Part shown: in pieces, positions 10,626 through 17,208 of the stretch
Numbering within the stretch: position 1 is the stretch's first letter
Layout of the letters: each line of letters opens with the position of its first letter
NCBI GenBank assembly: GCA_021784975.1
Contig: JAJYGU010000154.1
Coordinates: 1 to 17,416 of the forward strand
DNA length: 17,416 nucleotides
DNA from: Planctomycetota bacterium
Lineage (GTDB): Bacteria; Planctomycetota; Planctomycetia; Pirellulales; Thermoguttaceae
Direction: 5' to 3'
The notes under the pieces: model-generated
Told to the model about the DNA's origin: nothing
Database searches by the model: none
The model's input: the letters and a program-made list of their open reading frames with translations, nothing else
Translations under genes and position numbers: made by a program

Positions 10626-10982
10626 ATGACCACCGTAAACGCCTCATTACGAACCGCCGACGGCATTGCCGGGGCGATCTACGGCCAGACGCCGCCGATG
10701 GTCAACGCCGCCCGCAGGCCGGGCCAGTGGCAGACCTACGATGTGGCCTTCACCGCCCCGCGGTTCGCCGGGGATAAACTCCTCGCCCCGGCCTGCTTCA
10801 CCGTTTTCTGGAACGGCGTTCTGGTTCAGAACCATACGCCGGCGCTCGGCCCGACCTTGCACCGGGCGCTGACGAACTACGAAAAGACCCGGTCCACTTC
10901 GGGGCCGATTCTACTACAGAAGCACGGCTCGGCGGTGCGATTCCGCAATATCTGGGTCCGCCCCATCAAGCCGGCGAGCTAG
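10626..10982 (+). pseudogene. 5'-truncated DUF1080 (3-keto-disaccharide hydrolase-like) remnant
   Basis: The 118 residues from the ATG at 10626 match only the C-terminal part of DUF1080 proteins, a LamG-like jelly-roll fold usually of about 200 residues or more. Recognisable pieces are AGAIYGQTPPMVNA, GQWQTYDVAFTAPRF, the strand TVFWNGVLVQNHT, and the closing GPILLQKHGSAVRFRNIWVRPI. The signal peptide and the N-terminal half of the fold, including the usual GNSGVYL strand, are absent. The open frame extends back to 10545 but that part has no family similarity. AGGAG lies 8 bp before the ATG, so a short product could still be made. The break lies between the end of the NPKRKRG-type repeat (10544) and about 10640, suggesting the 5' part was lost in a rearrangement near it. 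The stop is 15 bp before the next gene. Confidence 0.75.
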
Positions 10983-10997
10983 AAGGCTGTCATCGAG

Positions 10998-12389
10998 ATG
11001 AAAGACGAGCTTGCAGCGCGGCTCGCTCCTTACGACCAGCAACACTTGCTGGCCTTTTGGGACCGGTTGGACGCGGAGCAGCAGGCGTCGCTGGCCGCCC
11101 AGATTCGAGCGATCGACTTCGAACTGATTCGACGACTTTACCAGCGTCGTGATTCGCGGGATGACCTGCGCCCGCTGCTGGCGCGGACCGCGCCGCCGCC
11201 GGCTTTCCGGTTGGACACGACGCAAAACCCGTTCACTCCCGAGCAGGCCCGCCGCCGCGGCCACCAGGCCCTGGACGCCGGAGAGGTCGGGGCGGTGTTG
11301 GTGGCCGGCGGGCAGGGTACGCGGCTCGATTTTCCTCAACCCAAGGGCCTGTTCCCGATTGGGCCCGTTTCCGGAAAGACGCTGTTTCAGATTCACGTCG
11401 AAAAGGTCATCGCCCGAGCGCGGAGGCACGGCGTCCGTATCCCCCTGTACGTGATGACCAGCCCGGCCACGCACGAGGAGACGGCAGTCTTTCTCGCCGC
11501 CCACGATCGCTTCGGCCTGCCGCCCGACGAGCTTCGCGTCTTCTGCCAGGGGTCGATGCCGGCGGTGGATGCAGCCACCGGCGGACTGCTCTTGGAATCG
11601 CCCGGACGCATTGCCACCAGCCCCGACGGACACGGTGGCCTCTTGGAGGCGGCGGCCCGCAACGGCGTGCTCGACGACTTACGCCGCCGCGGCATCCGGC
11701 AGCTCTTCTACCTGCAGGTCGACAACCCGTTGGTCGATATCTGCGGGCCGGAGTTCATCGGCTATCACCTGCTGGCCGGCTCGGAGCTTTCCAGCCAGGT
11801 GGTCGCCAAGCGCGACCCCCTGGAACGGCTCGGCAACGTGATCGAGGCCGACGGCAAGACGATGGTGATCGAGTATAGCGACTTGCCCGACGACGTGGCC
11901 AGGCGGCTGAGCGCCGACGGTTCGCTGACGATTTGGGCGGGCAGCATCGCGGTGCACGTGATCGACGTGGCCCTGCTGCGGCGACTTTCGGAAGCTAGCC
12001 ATGGCCTGCCCTTCCACATTGCCCGCAAGAGAGTGGCCCACATCGATTCCACCGGCCGGCAGATCGAGCCGTCGGATCTCAACGCCATCAAGTTCGAACG
12101 CTTCATTTTCGACCTGATTCCGTTGGCGCGAAACCCGATTGTGGTGGAAGTCGATCGCCGCAGCGCCTTCGCCCCGATCAAGAATGCCAGCGGGGCGAAG
12201 GAAGACACGCCGGAATCGGCTCAGGGGCTGTTGACGGCTCTGCACCGCTCGTGGCTCCGCCGGGCAGGCGCGGAGGTAGGCGACGAGGTGCCGGTGGAGA
12301 TCAGTCCGCTGATGGCCCTGGACGCCGAGGAGTTGGCGGCGAAGCTTCCCCGCGGTACGCGGATCACCCAGCCGACGTATTTGGCGTAG
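10998..12389 (+). CDS. Eukaryotic-type UDP-N-acetylhexosamine pyrophosphorylase (UAP/AGX-like)
   Basis: 463 residues; predicted to form UDP-GlcNAc or UDP-GalNAc from UTP and the hexosamine-1-phosphate in the cytoplasm, feeding peptidoglycan and glycan synthesis. It belongs to the single-domain UDPGP/UAP family rather than bacterial GlmU. An N-terminal helical region (1-95) is followed by the nucleotide-binding motif LVAGGQGTRL at 101-110 and the catalytic lysine segment PQPKGLFPIG at 114-123. Further motifs are QGSMPAV, SPDGHGGLLEAA (uridine and sugar binding), LQVDNPLVDICGPEFIGY, the strand AGSIAVHVID, and KFERFIFDLIPLA followed by FAPIKNASG, all in family order. It lacks a left-handed beta-helix acetyltransferase domain. 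The start ATG has only a weak ribosome site and lies 15 bp after the DUF1080 remnant, so it may be read from an upstream transcript. UTP-sugar specificity (GlcNAc versus other) is inferred. Confidence 0.9.
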   Translation: MKDELAARLAPYDQQHLLAFWDRLDAEQQASLAAQIRAIDFELIRRLYQRRDSRDDLRPLLARTAPPPAFRLDTTQNPFTPEQARRRGHQALDAGEVGAVLVAGGQGTRLDFPQPKGLFPIGPVSGKTLFQIHVEKVIARARRHGVRIPLYVMTSPATHEETAVFLAAHDRFGLPPDELRVFCQGSMPAVDAATGGLLLESPGRIATSPDGHGGLLEAAARNGVLDDLRRRGIRQLFYLQVDNPLVDICGPEFIGYHLLAGSELSSQVVAKRDPLERLGNVIEADGKTMVIEYSDLPDDVARRLSADGSLTIWAGSIAVHVIDVALLRRLSEASHGLPFHIARKRVAHIDSTGRQIEPSDLNAIKFERFIFDLIPLARNPIVVEVDRRSAFAPIKNASGAKEDTPESAQGLLTALHRSWLRRAGAEVGDEVPVEISPLMALDAEELAAKLPRGTRITQPTYLA

Positions 12390-12408
12390 GATGTTCTTAG
12401 GAGAGCCT

Positions 12409-12431
12409 CCCCTCTCCTTTTGGGAGAGGGG
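12409..12431. terminator. 9-bp stem hairpin after the UAP gene (CCCCTCTCC type)
   Basis: CCCCTCTCC at 12409-12417 pairs with GGAGAGGGG at 12423-12431 over a TTTTG loop, 19 bp after the stop codon of the pyrophosphorylase. It belongs to the widespread CCCTCTCCC/GGGAGAGGG repeat type. No U-tract follows, so its terminator role is inferred from its position. Confidence 0.55.
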
Positions 12432-12501
12432 CAGGGGGTGAGGGCGGCGCGAAGGAGGCCGTGCAATATTTGATCGTCCTCGGTGAGTCCCCTCACCCTA
12501 G

Positions 12502-12523
12502 CCCTCTCCCGGGAGGGAGAGGG
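12502..12523. terminator. 9-bp stem hairpin after the subtilisin-like gene
   Basis: CCCTCTCCC at 12502-12510 pairs with GGGAGAGGG at 12515-12523 over a GGGA loop, 9 bp past the stop of the minus-strand protease. Together with flanking CCTCACCC it is an inverted copy of the hairpin element at 12409-12431. The two elements lie between convergent genes. Confidence 0.55.
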
Positions 12524-12532
12524 GACCATGCT

Positions 12533-15358
12533 TCACTCGTCCAGGTTGCCGAAGAAGCTGTCGATGGCCTGCTCTTCCCGCGACTGCCAGCCCTGCAGCA
12601 AGGCCGCCACCTCGGCTCGCAAGGCGGCCACCTGGTCCAAACAGGTCTGCGACGGATCGCCGCCATCAGCCGCTTGATCGACCCGCGAAGCGGAAGTGTT
12701 CTTCCCGGTCCCTTCTGCCGCCATCGACTGGTACTGCCGGTCCACGGCGGCCAAGGTATCCTGGTCGAGCGTCGGCCTTCCGCCCAGCAACCCTGCGCCT
12801 ACCTGAAGGCTTTCCGAGGCCAGGCTGGCCGTTCGGGCCGAAGCTGTGCTGGCCGCCGTGGTCGAAGCCGCCGTGGCGGTGGGACTGATCGTCACGTGGA
12901 AGGTCTGCGTGCTCGTATGCGCCCCGTCGCTGACGCTGACTTGCACGTAGAAATCGCCGGTGTAACTGGCCAGCCGGTTGATCGTCAAGCGGTTGCCGGC
13001 CATGCTGGCCGTCACCTTGGTGCCGATCATGGCCACCAGCGTGCCCGACTTGGCGTTGCGCACTAGCAGCTTGGCGCTATAGGTCAGTCGGCCGCCGCTG
13101 GGATTGGTGGCGCTGAGGGTATCGTCCAGCCTCGTTTGGCCGGCCGACATCGTCTGATCGGGGATCGGCGCCAGGGTCAGCCCGGCGGTCTGCGATTGCA
13201 GGCTCAGGGTGTACGTGCCCGTCTTGGCGCTGCCGCCTGCGGCGACGACGAGATAGTAGGTCCCGCTAGTGGTGGGCGTCCAGGCGATCTTCGAGGCCGA
13301 GTTCGCGGCAGCGCTGCCATTGGACAACAAGACCGTAGCGCCGTCGGAGCCATAGAGATTGAGCACCGTGCCGCTGAGCGTGCCTAATTGCGTGCTGAAG
13401 GTGTAGGTCGTGCCGGCCACGGCTTGGAACTTGTACCAATCCACCCCGCCGGCAATCTCGATCGTTCCCGAAACCGTGCTGCCCATGCTCACCGGGCTGG
13501 CGGTGGCGGCGCTAGTGCCGTGGTCGTTCTGCCACACGGTCACGGTGACGGGCGAGCTGGTGGCCGAACGGGAATTGCCGTCGGTGGCCACGGCAATGAA
13601 CTGATAGCGGCCGGCGGCGTAAGTGGAGGTGTCGAGGCTGACGCTCGCCTGGCCGCCGATAATTTGACTTGTGGTACCGACCAGCTTGTCGCCGCTATCG
13701 AGCTGCCCGTTGCCGTTGGTGTCTTGATAGAACGATACGGAGGTGATCGGGCTGCTGCCGGCGGCGATGCCATTTGCCGCGAGTGTTACCGAGCTTCCCG
13801 CATAAACGTCGGAGAGCGAGGCGCTGAGCGTGCCGATCGTCGGACCCTGCGGGGTCTCCGACCGGATGATCTCAACCGTTTTGTAGGCGTCGACCCGCCC
13901 GCCGCTAAGGATATTACCCGTCAGGCCGGGGTTGGTGTCGCAGCCGTCAATGACGGCGTTGCGGACCTGGCTCACGGTGGCGTTGGGGTCGGCCACCCAG
14001 CACAGGGCCGCCACGGCCGATACATAAGGGGCCGCCATGCTGGTGCCCGAGTAGGCCCCGTAAAAATTGCCGGGCAGGGTGCTGTAGATGGTCACTCCGG
14101 GCGCAGCCACGTCCACCGTGCTGGGCCCATAGTTGCTGAAGCTAGCCAGATGGTCGTTCTTGTCGCTGGCGGCGACGGCCAGCACGTTAGTGGCGGTGCT
14201 GTTGGCGGGATACTCCGGGGCCACGTCGTTGTTGGTGCCCGTGTTTCCGGCGGCAGCCACAAAGAGGATTCCGGCGTTGCCGGCCGCCTGGATGGCGGTG
14301 TTCATGTCGGCGCTGAAAGTCGTGCTGCCCCAACTGGCGTTGATGACCCGCACGTTGACGTCATACTGCGTGCGCATCATGGTCACGTAGTTGATCGCCC
14401 GGATGGCGTCGGAGAGGTAGCCGGAGCCGTCGGCGTTCATGAACTTCACCGCCATGATCGACAGCGACGAGGCGGTGTTGGGGCTGCTGTCGAAGACCGA
14501 ATCGATGATCCCGGCCACGTGGGTGCCGTGGCCGTTGTCGTCCATGGGATTGCCGTCGTTGGCCACGAAATTGTAGCCGTGGACGTCGCCGACGAAGCCG
14601 CCGTTATCAACGCTGCCGCCGGCAGCCGCCTCGGGATTCGTCCAAATACAGTTGGCCAGGGCGGTGTCGGTGTAATCGATGCCGGTGTCGAGCTCGGCCA
14701 CCACCACCTTCGGGCCGCCCGCGGCCAGGCTGTTGTCGGCGGCCGCGGCGTCGATTTGGGTCTGACCCCAAGTCTTGTCGATGGCCACACTGGTGTAGGC
14801 GGCGTCGGCCGAACGGAAGGCGTCCTCCTCGTAGTCGGCCACGCTGGCGTCGTGCGACAGCCAGTTGCAAACCGTGCTATACGACGCCTCAGTGCTCCGG
14901 GCCAGAACCATGCCCGGAAGGCCCAAGCCGGAAATCACCTCGAAGTTGATGCCGGCGCCAGCCAAGAGGCTGCCGGTCTGAGCCACCGAGGTGATGCCTG
15001 CCAGGGCGTTGGTGTCGAACTGGATGATCCAGTCGTACTGGTTCGAGGCGTTGAGGGCGGCGGTAACCGTGTCGGTCACCGTCGGCGTGGTGGAATTGGT
15101 GGTCCATACGGCCGTGCCGGCGTGTCCGGCGGCGGTCGCCACTTGCTGGAACCAATCGACCGCCGCCGAACTGACGGCGGTCATCAGGCAGCGGTCTTCC
15201 AACGGCTCGATCGACAGCGAGCGGTAGTGAATGTTCGATGCGGGTGAGGCGGCCGGCTGCCGGGCCGCCTCGATGAATCTCGACAACTCCCGCGACAACA
15301 TGCCGCAGAAGCTCAGCGGCTGCGAAGAGGTTCCTTGTCGGCGCATGGCGTTCATCAT
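12533..15358 (-). CDS. Secreted subtilisin-like (S8) serine protease with C-terminal beta domains
   Basis: 941 residues from the ATG at 15358 (a second ATG follows at 15355; no clear ribosome site). The N-terminus contains the planctomycete export-type motif PLEDRCLMTA at 52-61, expected to mark secretion. The S8 catalytic domain has the triad Asp224 (ELDTGID), His277 (NGHGTHVAG) and Ser440 (SGTSMAAP), with oxyanion Asn372 (AAGNTGT), so it should be active. After it come an Ig-like domain at about 503-608 containing DTNGNGQLDSGD (calcium-binding-like), a bacterial pre-peptidase C-terminal (PPC) domain at about 613-722 (DWYKFQAVAGTTY), and another Ig/cadherin-like domain at about 728-824 (APIPDQTMSAGQ). 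A Thr/Ala/Ser linker then leads to a charged helical tail ending FFGNLDE. No sortase, PEP-CTERM or T9SS sorting tail is seen. It is probably an extracellular degradative or surface protease; its substrate is unknown. The frame upstream of 15358 runs through a repeat and is not used. Confidence 0.93.
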   Translation of the reverse strand: MMNAMRRQGTSSQPLSFCGMLSRELSRFIEAARQPAASPASNIHYRSLSIEPLEDRCLMTAVSSAAVDWFQQVATAAGHAGTAVWTTNSTTPTVTDTVTAALNASNQYDWIIQFDTNALAGITSVAQTGSLLAGAGINFEVISGLGLPGMVLARSTEASYSTVCNWLSHDASVADYEEDAFRSADAAYTSVAIDKTWGQTQIDAAAADNSLAAGGPKVVVAELDTGIDYTDTALANCIWTNPEAAAGGSVDNGGFVGDVHGYNFVANDGNPMDDNGHGTHVAGIIDSVFDSSPNTASSLSIMAVKFMNADGSGYLSDAIRAINYVTMMRTQYDVNVRVINASWGSTTFSADMNTAIQAAGNAGILFVAAAGNTGTNNDVAPEYPANSTATNVLAVAASDKNDHLASFSNYGPSTVDVAAPGVTIYSTLPGNFYGAYSGTSMAAPYVSAVAALCWVADPNATVSQVRNAVIDGCDTNPGLTGNILSGGRVDAYKTVEIIRSETPQGPTIGTLSASLSDVYAGSSVTLAANGIAAGSSPITSVSFYQDTNGNGQLDSGDKLVGTTSQIIGGQASVSLDTSTYAAGRYQFIAVATDGNSRSATSSPVTVTVWQNDHGTSAATASPVSMGSTVSGTIEIAGGVDWYKFQAVAGTTYTFSTQLGTLSGTVLNLYGSDGATVLLSNGSAAANSASKIAWTPTTSGTYYLVVAAGGSAKTGTYTLSLQSQTAGLTLAPIPDQTMSAGQTRLDDTLSATNPSGGRLTYSAKLLVRNAKSGTLVAMIGTKVTASMAGNRLTINRLASYTGDFYVQVSVSDGAHTSTQTFHVTISPTATAASTTAASTASARTASLASESLQVGAGLLGGRPTLDQDTLAAVDRQYQSMAAEGTGKNTSASRVDQAADGGDPSQTCLDQVAALRAEVAALLQGWQSREEQAIDSFFGNLDE

Positions 15359-15696
15359 TTGGTGTTTGAGCAAGGATGAGCCAGCAGCGGCCGCGACCGG
15401 AGCGCGGGCGTCCCGCCCGCTTTCTCTGCGGCGGGCGAGACGCCCGCGCTCCACCAAACTCGGCGCGACCGCCAACTGGGAAAGTGTCGGTCAGGACAAG
15501 TGCCTCGTCAAGCGATTCCTGGCCCGCGCTATGCCTTGTTGACGAAACCCACCGCCGGCTCCTTGCATGATGCTCGCAGTGCGTGCCGTGCTGCCAACTT
15601 ACAACCAGGTTGCGTTTCGGCAACGTCGACACTACGCATGGACCGGGGTAATCCTCACCGCTGCCGCTCCGACTTCGAGCTCGGAAAGAAGCCGTC
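15359..15696. other. Intergenic region upstream of the subtilisin-like gene
   Basis: 338 bp between the protease start and the HEPN gene end, both on the minus strand. It contains the large GC-rich inverted repeat at 15399-15452. The remaining ~240 bp hold no gene I can support and no convincing promoter; short plus-strand ORFs there have no recognisable features. Confidence 0.6.
15399..15452. repeat. GC-rich 22-bp inverted repeat (GGAGCGCGGGCGT type)
   Basis: The left arm at 15399-15420 starts GGAGCGCGGGCGT. The right arm at 15431-15452 is its inverted copy with one mismatch, across a 10-nt loop. I recall this GGAGCGCGGGCG(T/C)CTCGCCCGC sequence as a dispersed repeat in planctomycetes and relatives. 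It lies 41 bp upstream of the protease ATG and could fold in the mRNA leader. Confidence 0.8.
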
Positions 15697-16146
15697 CTAC
15701 GCTCCTGGCGGCGCCAGATCGGGATGCGCGTGCCCGAGCCACCTGATCAGCTCGGTGCGCAGATGTTCGGCGAGCATCAGCATTTCGGAAGCCTCCCGGC
15801 CTGAGACACTCCCGGCGCGCTCGTAGTCGCTGATGTTCCGCTTCTTGCGGAACGCTTCCAGATGAGTGATGGTTGTAGTGTCGCAACCGAGCGTGAAGGC
15901 GAGTGACTGAATCGCCCGATAATGATGGGACTCGCGCGAGAGGCGATATCCCTCTGCGGCTAAGCCGGCGACGGCAACCTGAAGGGCCGCATTGTAAGCG
16001 ATCGCCATTTGCCAATCTGCACTCAATCCGGGCGATTGGCAATCGTTGAGATCACGGGCAATCAACGTCAACAGATCGGATATCTCCTGCCGACTAGGTT
16101 CATGCTCGGTCAGCCAGGCGTTCCGCAACCAGTCTTTCAAGCTCAC
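15697..16146 (-). CDS. HEPN-domain protein, probable toxin partner of the adjacent nucleotidyltransferase
   Basis: 149 residues, all-helical and cytoplasmic. The GTG start at 16146 overlaps the last 47 bp of the upstream nucleotidyltransferase gene. GGGGA lies 5 bp before the GTG, and the conserved-looking opening SLKDWLRNAWL supports this start. The segments SADWQMAIAYNAALQVAVAGLAAEGYR and HHYRAIQSLAFTLG, then LEAFRKKRNISDYERAG, match my memory of HEPN proteins paired with MNT nucleotidyltransferases. Candidate active-site residues are Arg68-x5-His74-x-Tyr76, close to the RX4HXY motif of HepT-type RNases, and Arg103-Asn104-x3-Tyr108, a position where many HEPN toxins have RNxxxH. In known HepT/MntA pairs the HEPN protein is an RNase toxin silenced by AMPylation of the motif tyrosine. 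The role here is inferred from family and from coupling. Confidence 0.8.
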   Translation of the reverse strand: MSLKDWLRNAWLTEHEPSRQEISDLLTLIARDLNDCQSPGLSADWQMAIAYNAALQVAVAGLAAEGYRLSRESHHYRAIQSLAFTLGCDTTTITHLEAFRKKRNISDYERAGSVSGREASEMLMLAEHLRTELIRWLGHAHPDLAPPGA

Positions 16147-16732
16147 CTTGATCCCCGATCAGAAAGATCTTTTTCCGCTTCAGGACGTCTTCCAGGAAAT
16201 GATTTTTGGCCGACAGCCTGGCGTGAAACTCTTCTATTCCGTAGACCGTCGGGTTGACCTCGCGCCCCAATTGTGATTGGGCTTCCGTCAGCCCGGCCAC
16301 AATCTCGCGAAATCCCACCTCGCCGACAATCAGCAGGTCGACATCGCTCCCGGACTTCTGTCGGCCTGCGGCCAGGGAACCATAGACGAAGGCCATTCGC
16401 ACCCGAGCCGCGAGCGGCCCCAGCGCCGATCTCAAGACGTTTGCCACCCCATTGGTCTTCACCACGATGGCCTTGATCTCGGCAAAAATCGGACACTCAG
16501 AGTTCGCGCGGAAGAAGACCTGATTGTTCCGTAGTTGGCGAGCGATGATTCCCGCCTCCGACAAATGTTTCAGTTCCCGCTGAATGGCCCCGTGGCCACC
16601 TCCTGCCACTCGCACAATCTGACGCAGATAGAAGTCCTGGTCCGGGTGGCCGTACAGAAGTGCCAGAATCGTCCGGCGGCTCCGGCTGAAAAGCGCTTCA
16701 GAGAGGGGATCATTCTCAGTTCTCGTACTCAT
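16100..16732 (-). CDS. Winged-helix/MNT-type nucleotidyltransferase, probable antitoxin and autoregulator
   Basis: 210 residues from the ATG at 16732; the open frame extends to 16849 but runs through the promoter and operator region, so that part is rejected. Residues ~8-80 form a winged-helix DNA-binding-like region (ILALLYGHPDQDFYLRQI, then AIQRELKHLSEAGIIARQL with a wing). Residues ~105-200 are a minimal nucleotidyltransferase fold with the signature GSx10DxD: Gly118-Ser119 and Asp130-x-Asp132 bind Mg-ATP. The downstream segment GREVNPTVYGIEEF also fits this family. MNT proteins of HEPN/MNT pairs neutralise the toxin by AMPylating it; here the added DNA-binding domain suggests it also represses its own promoter at the palindrome 16736-16751. 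It is followed by the overlapping HEPN gene. Names and mechanism are from established knowledge of MntA/HepT; the DNA-binding role is inferred. Confidence 0.85.
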   Translation of the reverse strand: MSTRTENDPLSEALFSRSRRTILALLYGHPDQDFYLRQIVRVAGGGHGAIQRELKHLSEAGIIARQLRNNQVFFRANSECPIFAEIKAIVVKTNGVANVLRSALGPLAARVRMAFVYGSLAAGRQKSGSDVDLLIVGEVGFREIVAGLTEAQSQLGREVNPTVYGIEEFHARLSAKNHFLEDVLKRKKIFLIGDQGELERLVAERLADRA

Positions 16733-16735
16733 AAC

Positions 16736-16751
16736 TGGTACAAGTGTACCA
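16736..16751. promoter_or_regulatory. Perfect 16-bp palindromic operator of the nucleotidyltransferase/HEPN operon
   Basis: TGGTACA at 16736-16742 and TGTACCA at 16745-16751 are exact inverted copies around AG. The palindrome starts 3 bp upstream of the ATG at 16732 and covers the predicted -10 box, ideal for repression. The adjacent gene encodes a winged-helix protein, the obvious binder. Confidence 0.7.
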
Positions 16752-16771
16752 TTTTGTGGTGCGATCATCAA
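16743..16771 (-). promoter_or_regulatory. Candidate promoter of the nucleotidyltransferase/HEPN operon
   Basis: The minus strand reads TTGATG at 16771-16766, a 17-bp spacer, then TACACT at 16748-16743. Each box matches consensus at 4/6. Predicted initiation near 16736 leaves 0-5 nt before the ATG at 16732, so the mRNA would be leaderless or nearly so, consistent with no ribosome binding site there. Confidence 0.55.
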
Positions 16772-16808
16772 GTTGGCGTGCAATCGCTCTTTCATATAGG
16801 ACAAGGAA

Positions 16809-16835
16809 GGTGGGGCTCGCTCCGCTCGACCCACC
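16809..16835. repeat. GGTGGG/CCCACC dispersed repeat
   Basis: GGTGGG at 16809-16814 and CCCACC at 16830-16835 flank GCTCGCTCCGCTCGA. I recall this GC-rich unit as a dispersed repeat in planctomycete intergenic regions. Confidence 0.5.
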
Positions 16836-16870
16836 CTACTCATCGACAAAGCTACGCCGGTACATGTCTA

Positions 16871-16957
16871 ATCACGAAAGCACGAAGGTACGAAAACGCG
16901 AAACCAAGCACGGAAGCCGTGGGAGAGTGGCTTTCGTCCTTTCGTATTTTCGTGATG
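16871..16957. repeat. Inverted array of CACGAAAG-type 8-bp units
   Basis: The left arm contains successive 8-bp units CACGAAAG, CACGAAGG, TACGAAAA, CGCGAAAC at about 16873-16904. The right arm, 16931-16957, carries complementary TTTCGTCC, TTTCGTAT, TTTCGTGA units. The arms are imperfect inverted copies about 27 bp apart. Confidence 0.65.
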
Positions 16958-17208
16958 AAGAAGGGGAGCGATGGATGCTTGGAAAAGGGGGCGAATATAG
17001 GAAATATGAATTGTGCTTACCGATCAAAGAGAACTGTCAAAGTTTACCGATTGGGCTGCCGATACAGAGTTTGCCGGTTGCTCCGTCTGGGGCCACGCGC
17101 TATTGCGCAGGCCCGCAGCGGACCGGCAGGGGGGAAAGATGGTTCCGACACCGCAGTGCCCACTAACAGTGTGCTGCCTTGAGGCAAACCGAATAGGGAT
17201 GCAAGCTT

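Larger units (their letters stand above)
16733..17208. other. Repeat-rich intergenic region between divergent genes
   Basis: 476 bp without a gene I can support. From left to right: the operator and promoter of the nucleotidyltransferase operon (16736-16771), a GGTGGG/CCCACC repeat (16809-16835), an inverted array of 8-bp units (16871-16957), and a segment with two TTACCGAT copies (17017-17024 and 17044-17051) that may hold the upstream control of the lipoprotein gene. Plus-strand ORFs across it look like spurious translations of the repeats (for example NHESTKVRKRETK). Confidence 0.6.

Noticed and set aside
9056..10666. 536-codon minus-strand ORF
   Set aside because: Antisense to the Gfo/Idh/MocA gene; passes through the NPKRKRG-type repeat and shows no domain.
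13388..15247. 619-codon plus-strand ORF rich in Gly, Val, Ala and His
   Set aside because: Antisense to the subtilisin-like gene, which has an intact catalytic triad; composition typical of a shadow ORF.
16733..16849. 39-codon N-terminal extension of the nucleotidyltransferase
   Set aside because: Runs through the palindrome, the candidate promoter and the GGTGGG repeat; the ATG at 16732 places the start just before the winged-helix region.
16871..16957. Possible CRISPR-like array of 8-bp repeats
   Set aside because: Units are too short, have no spacers and are arranged as inverted arms; it is a simple dispersed repeat.
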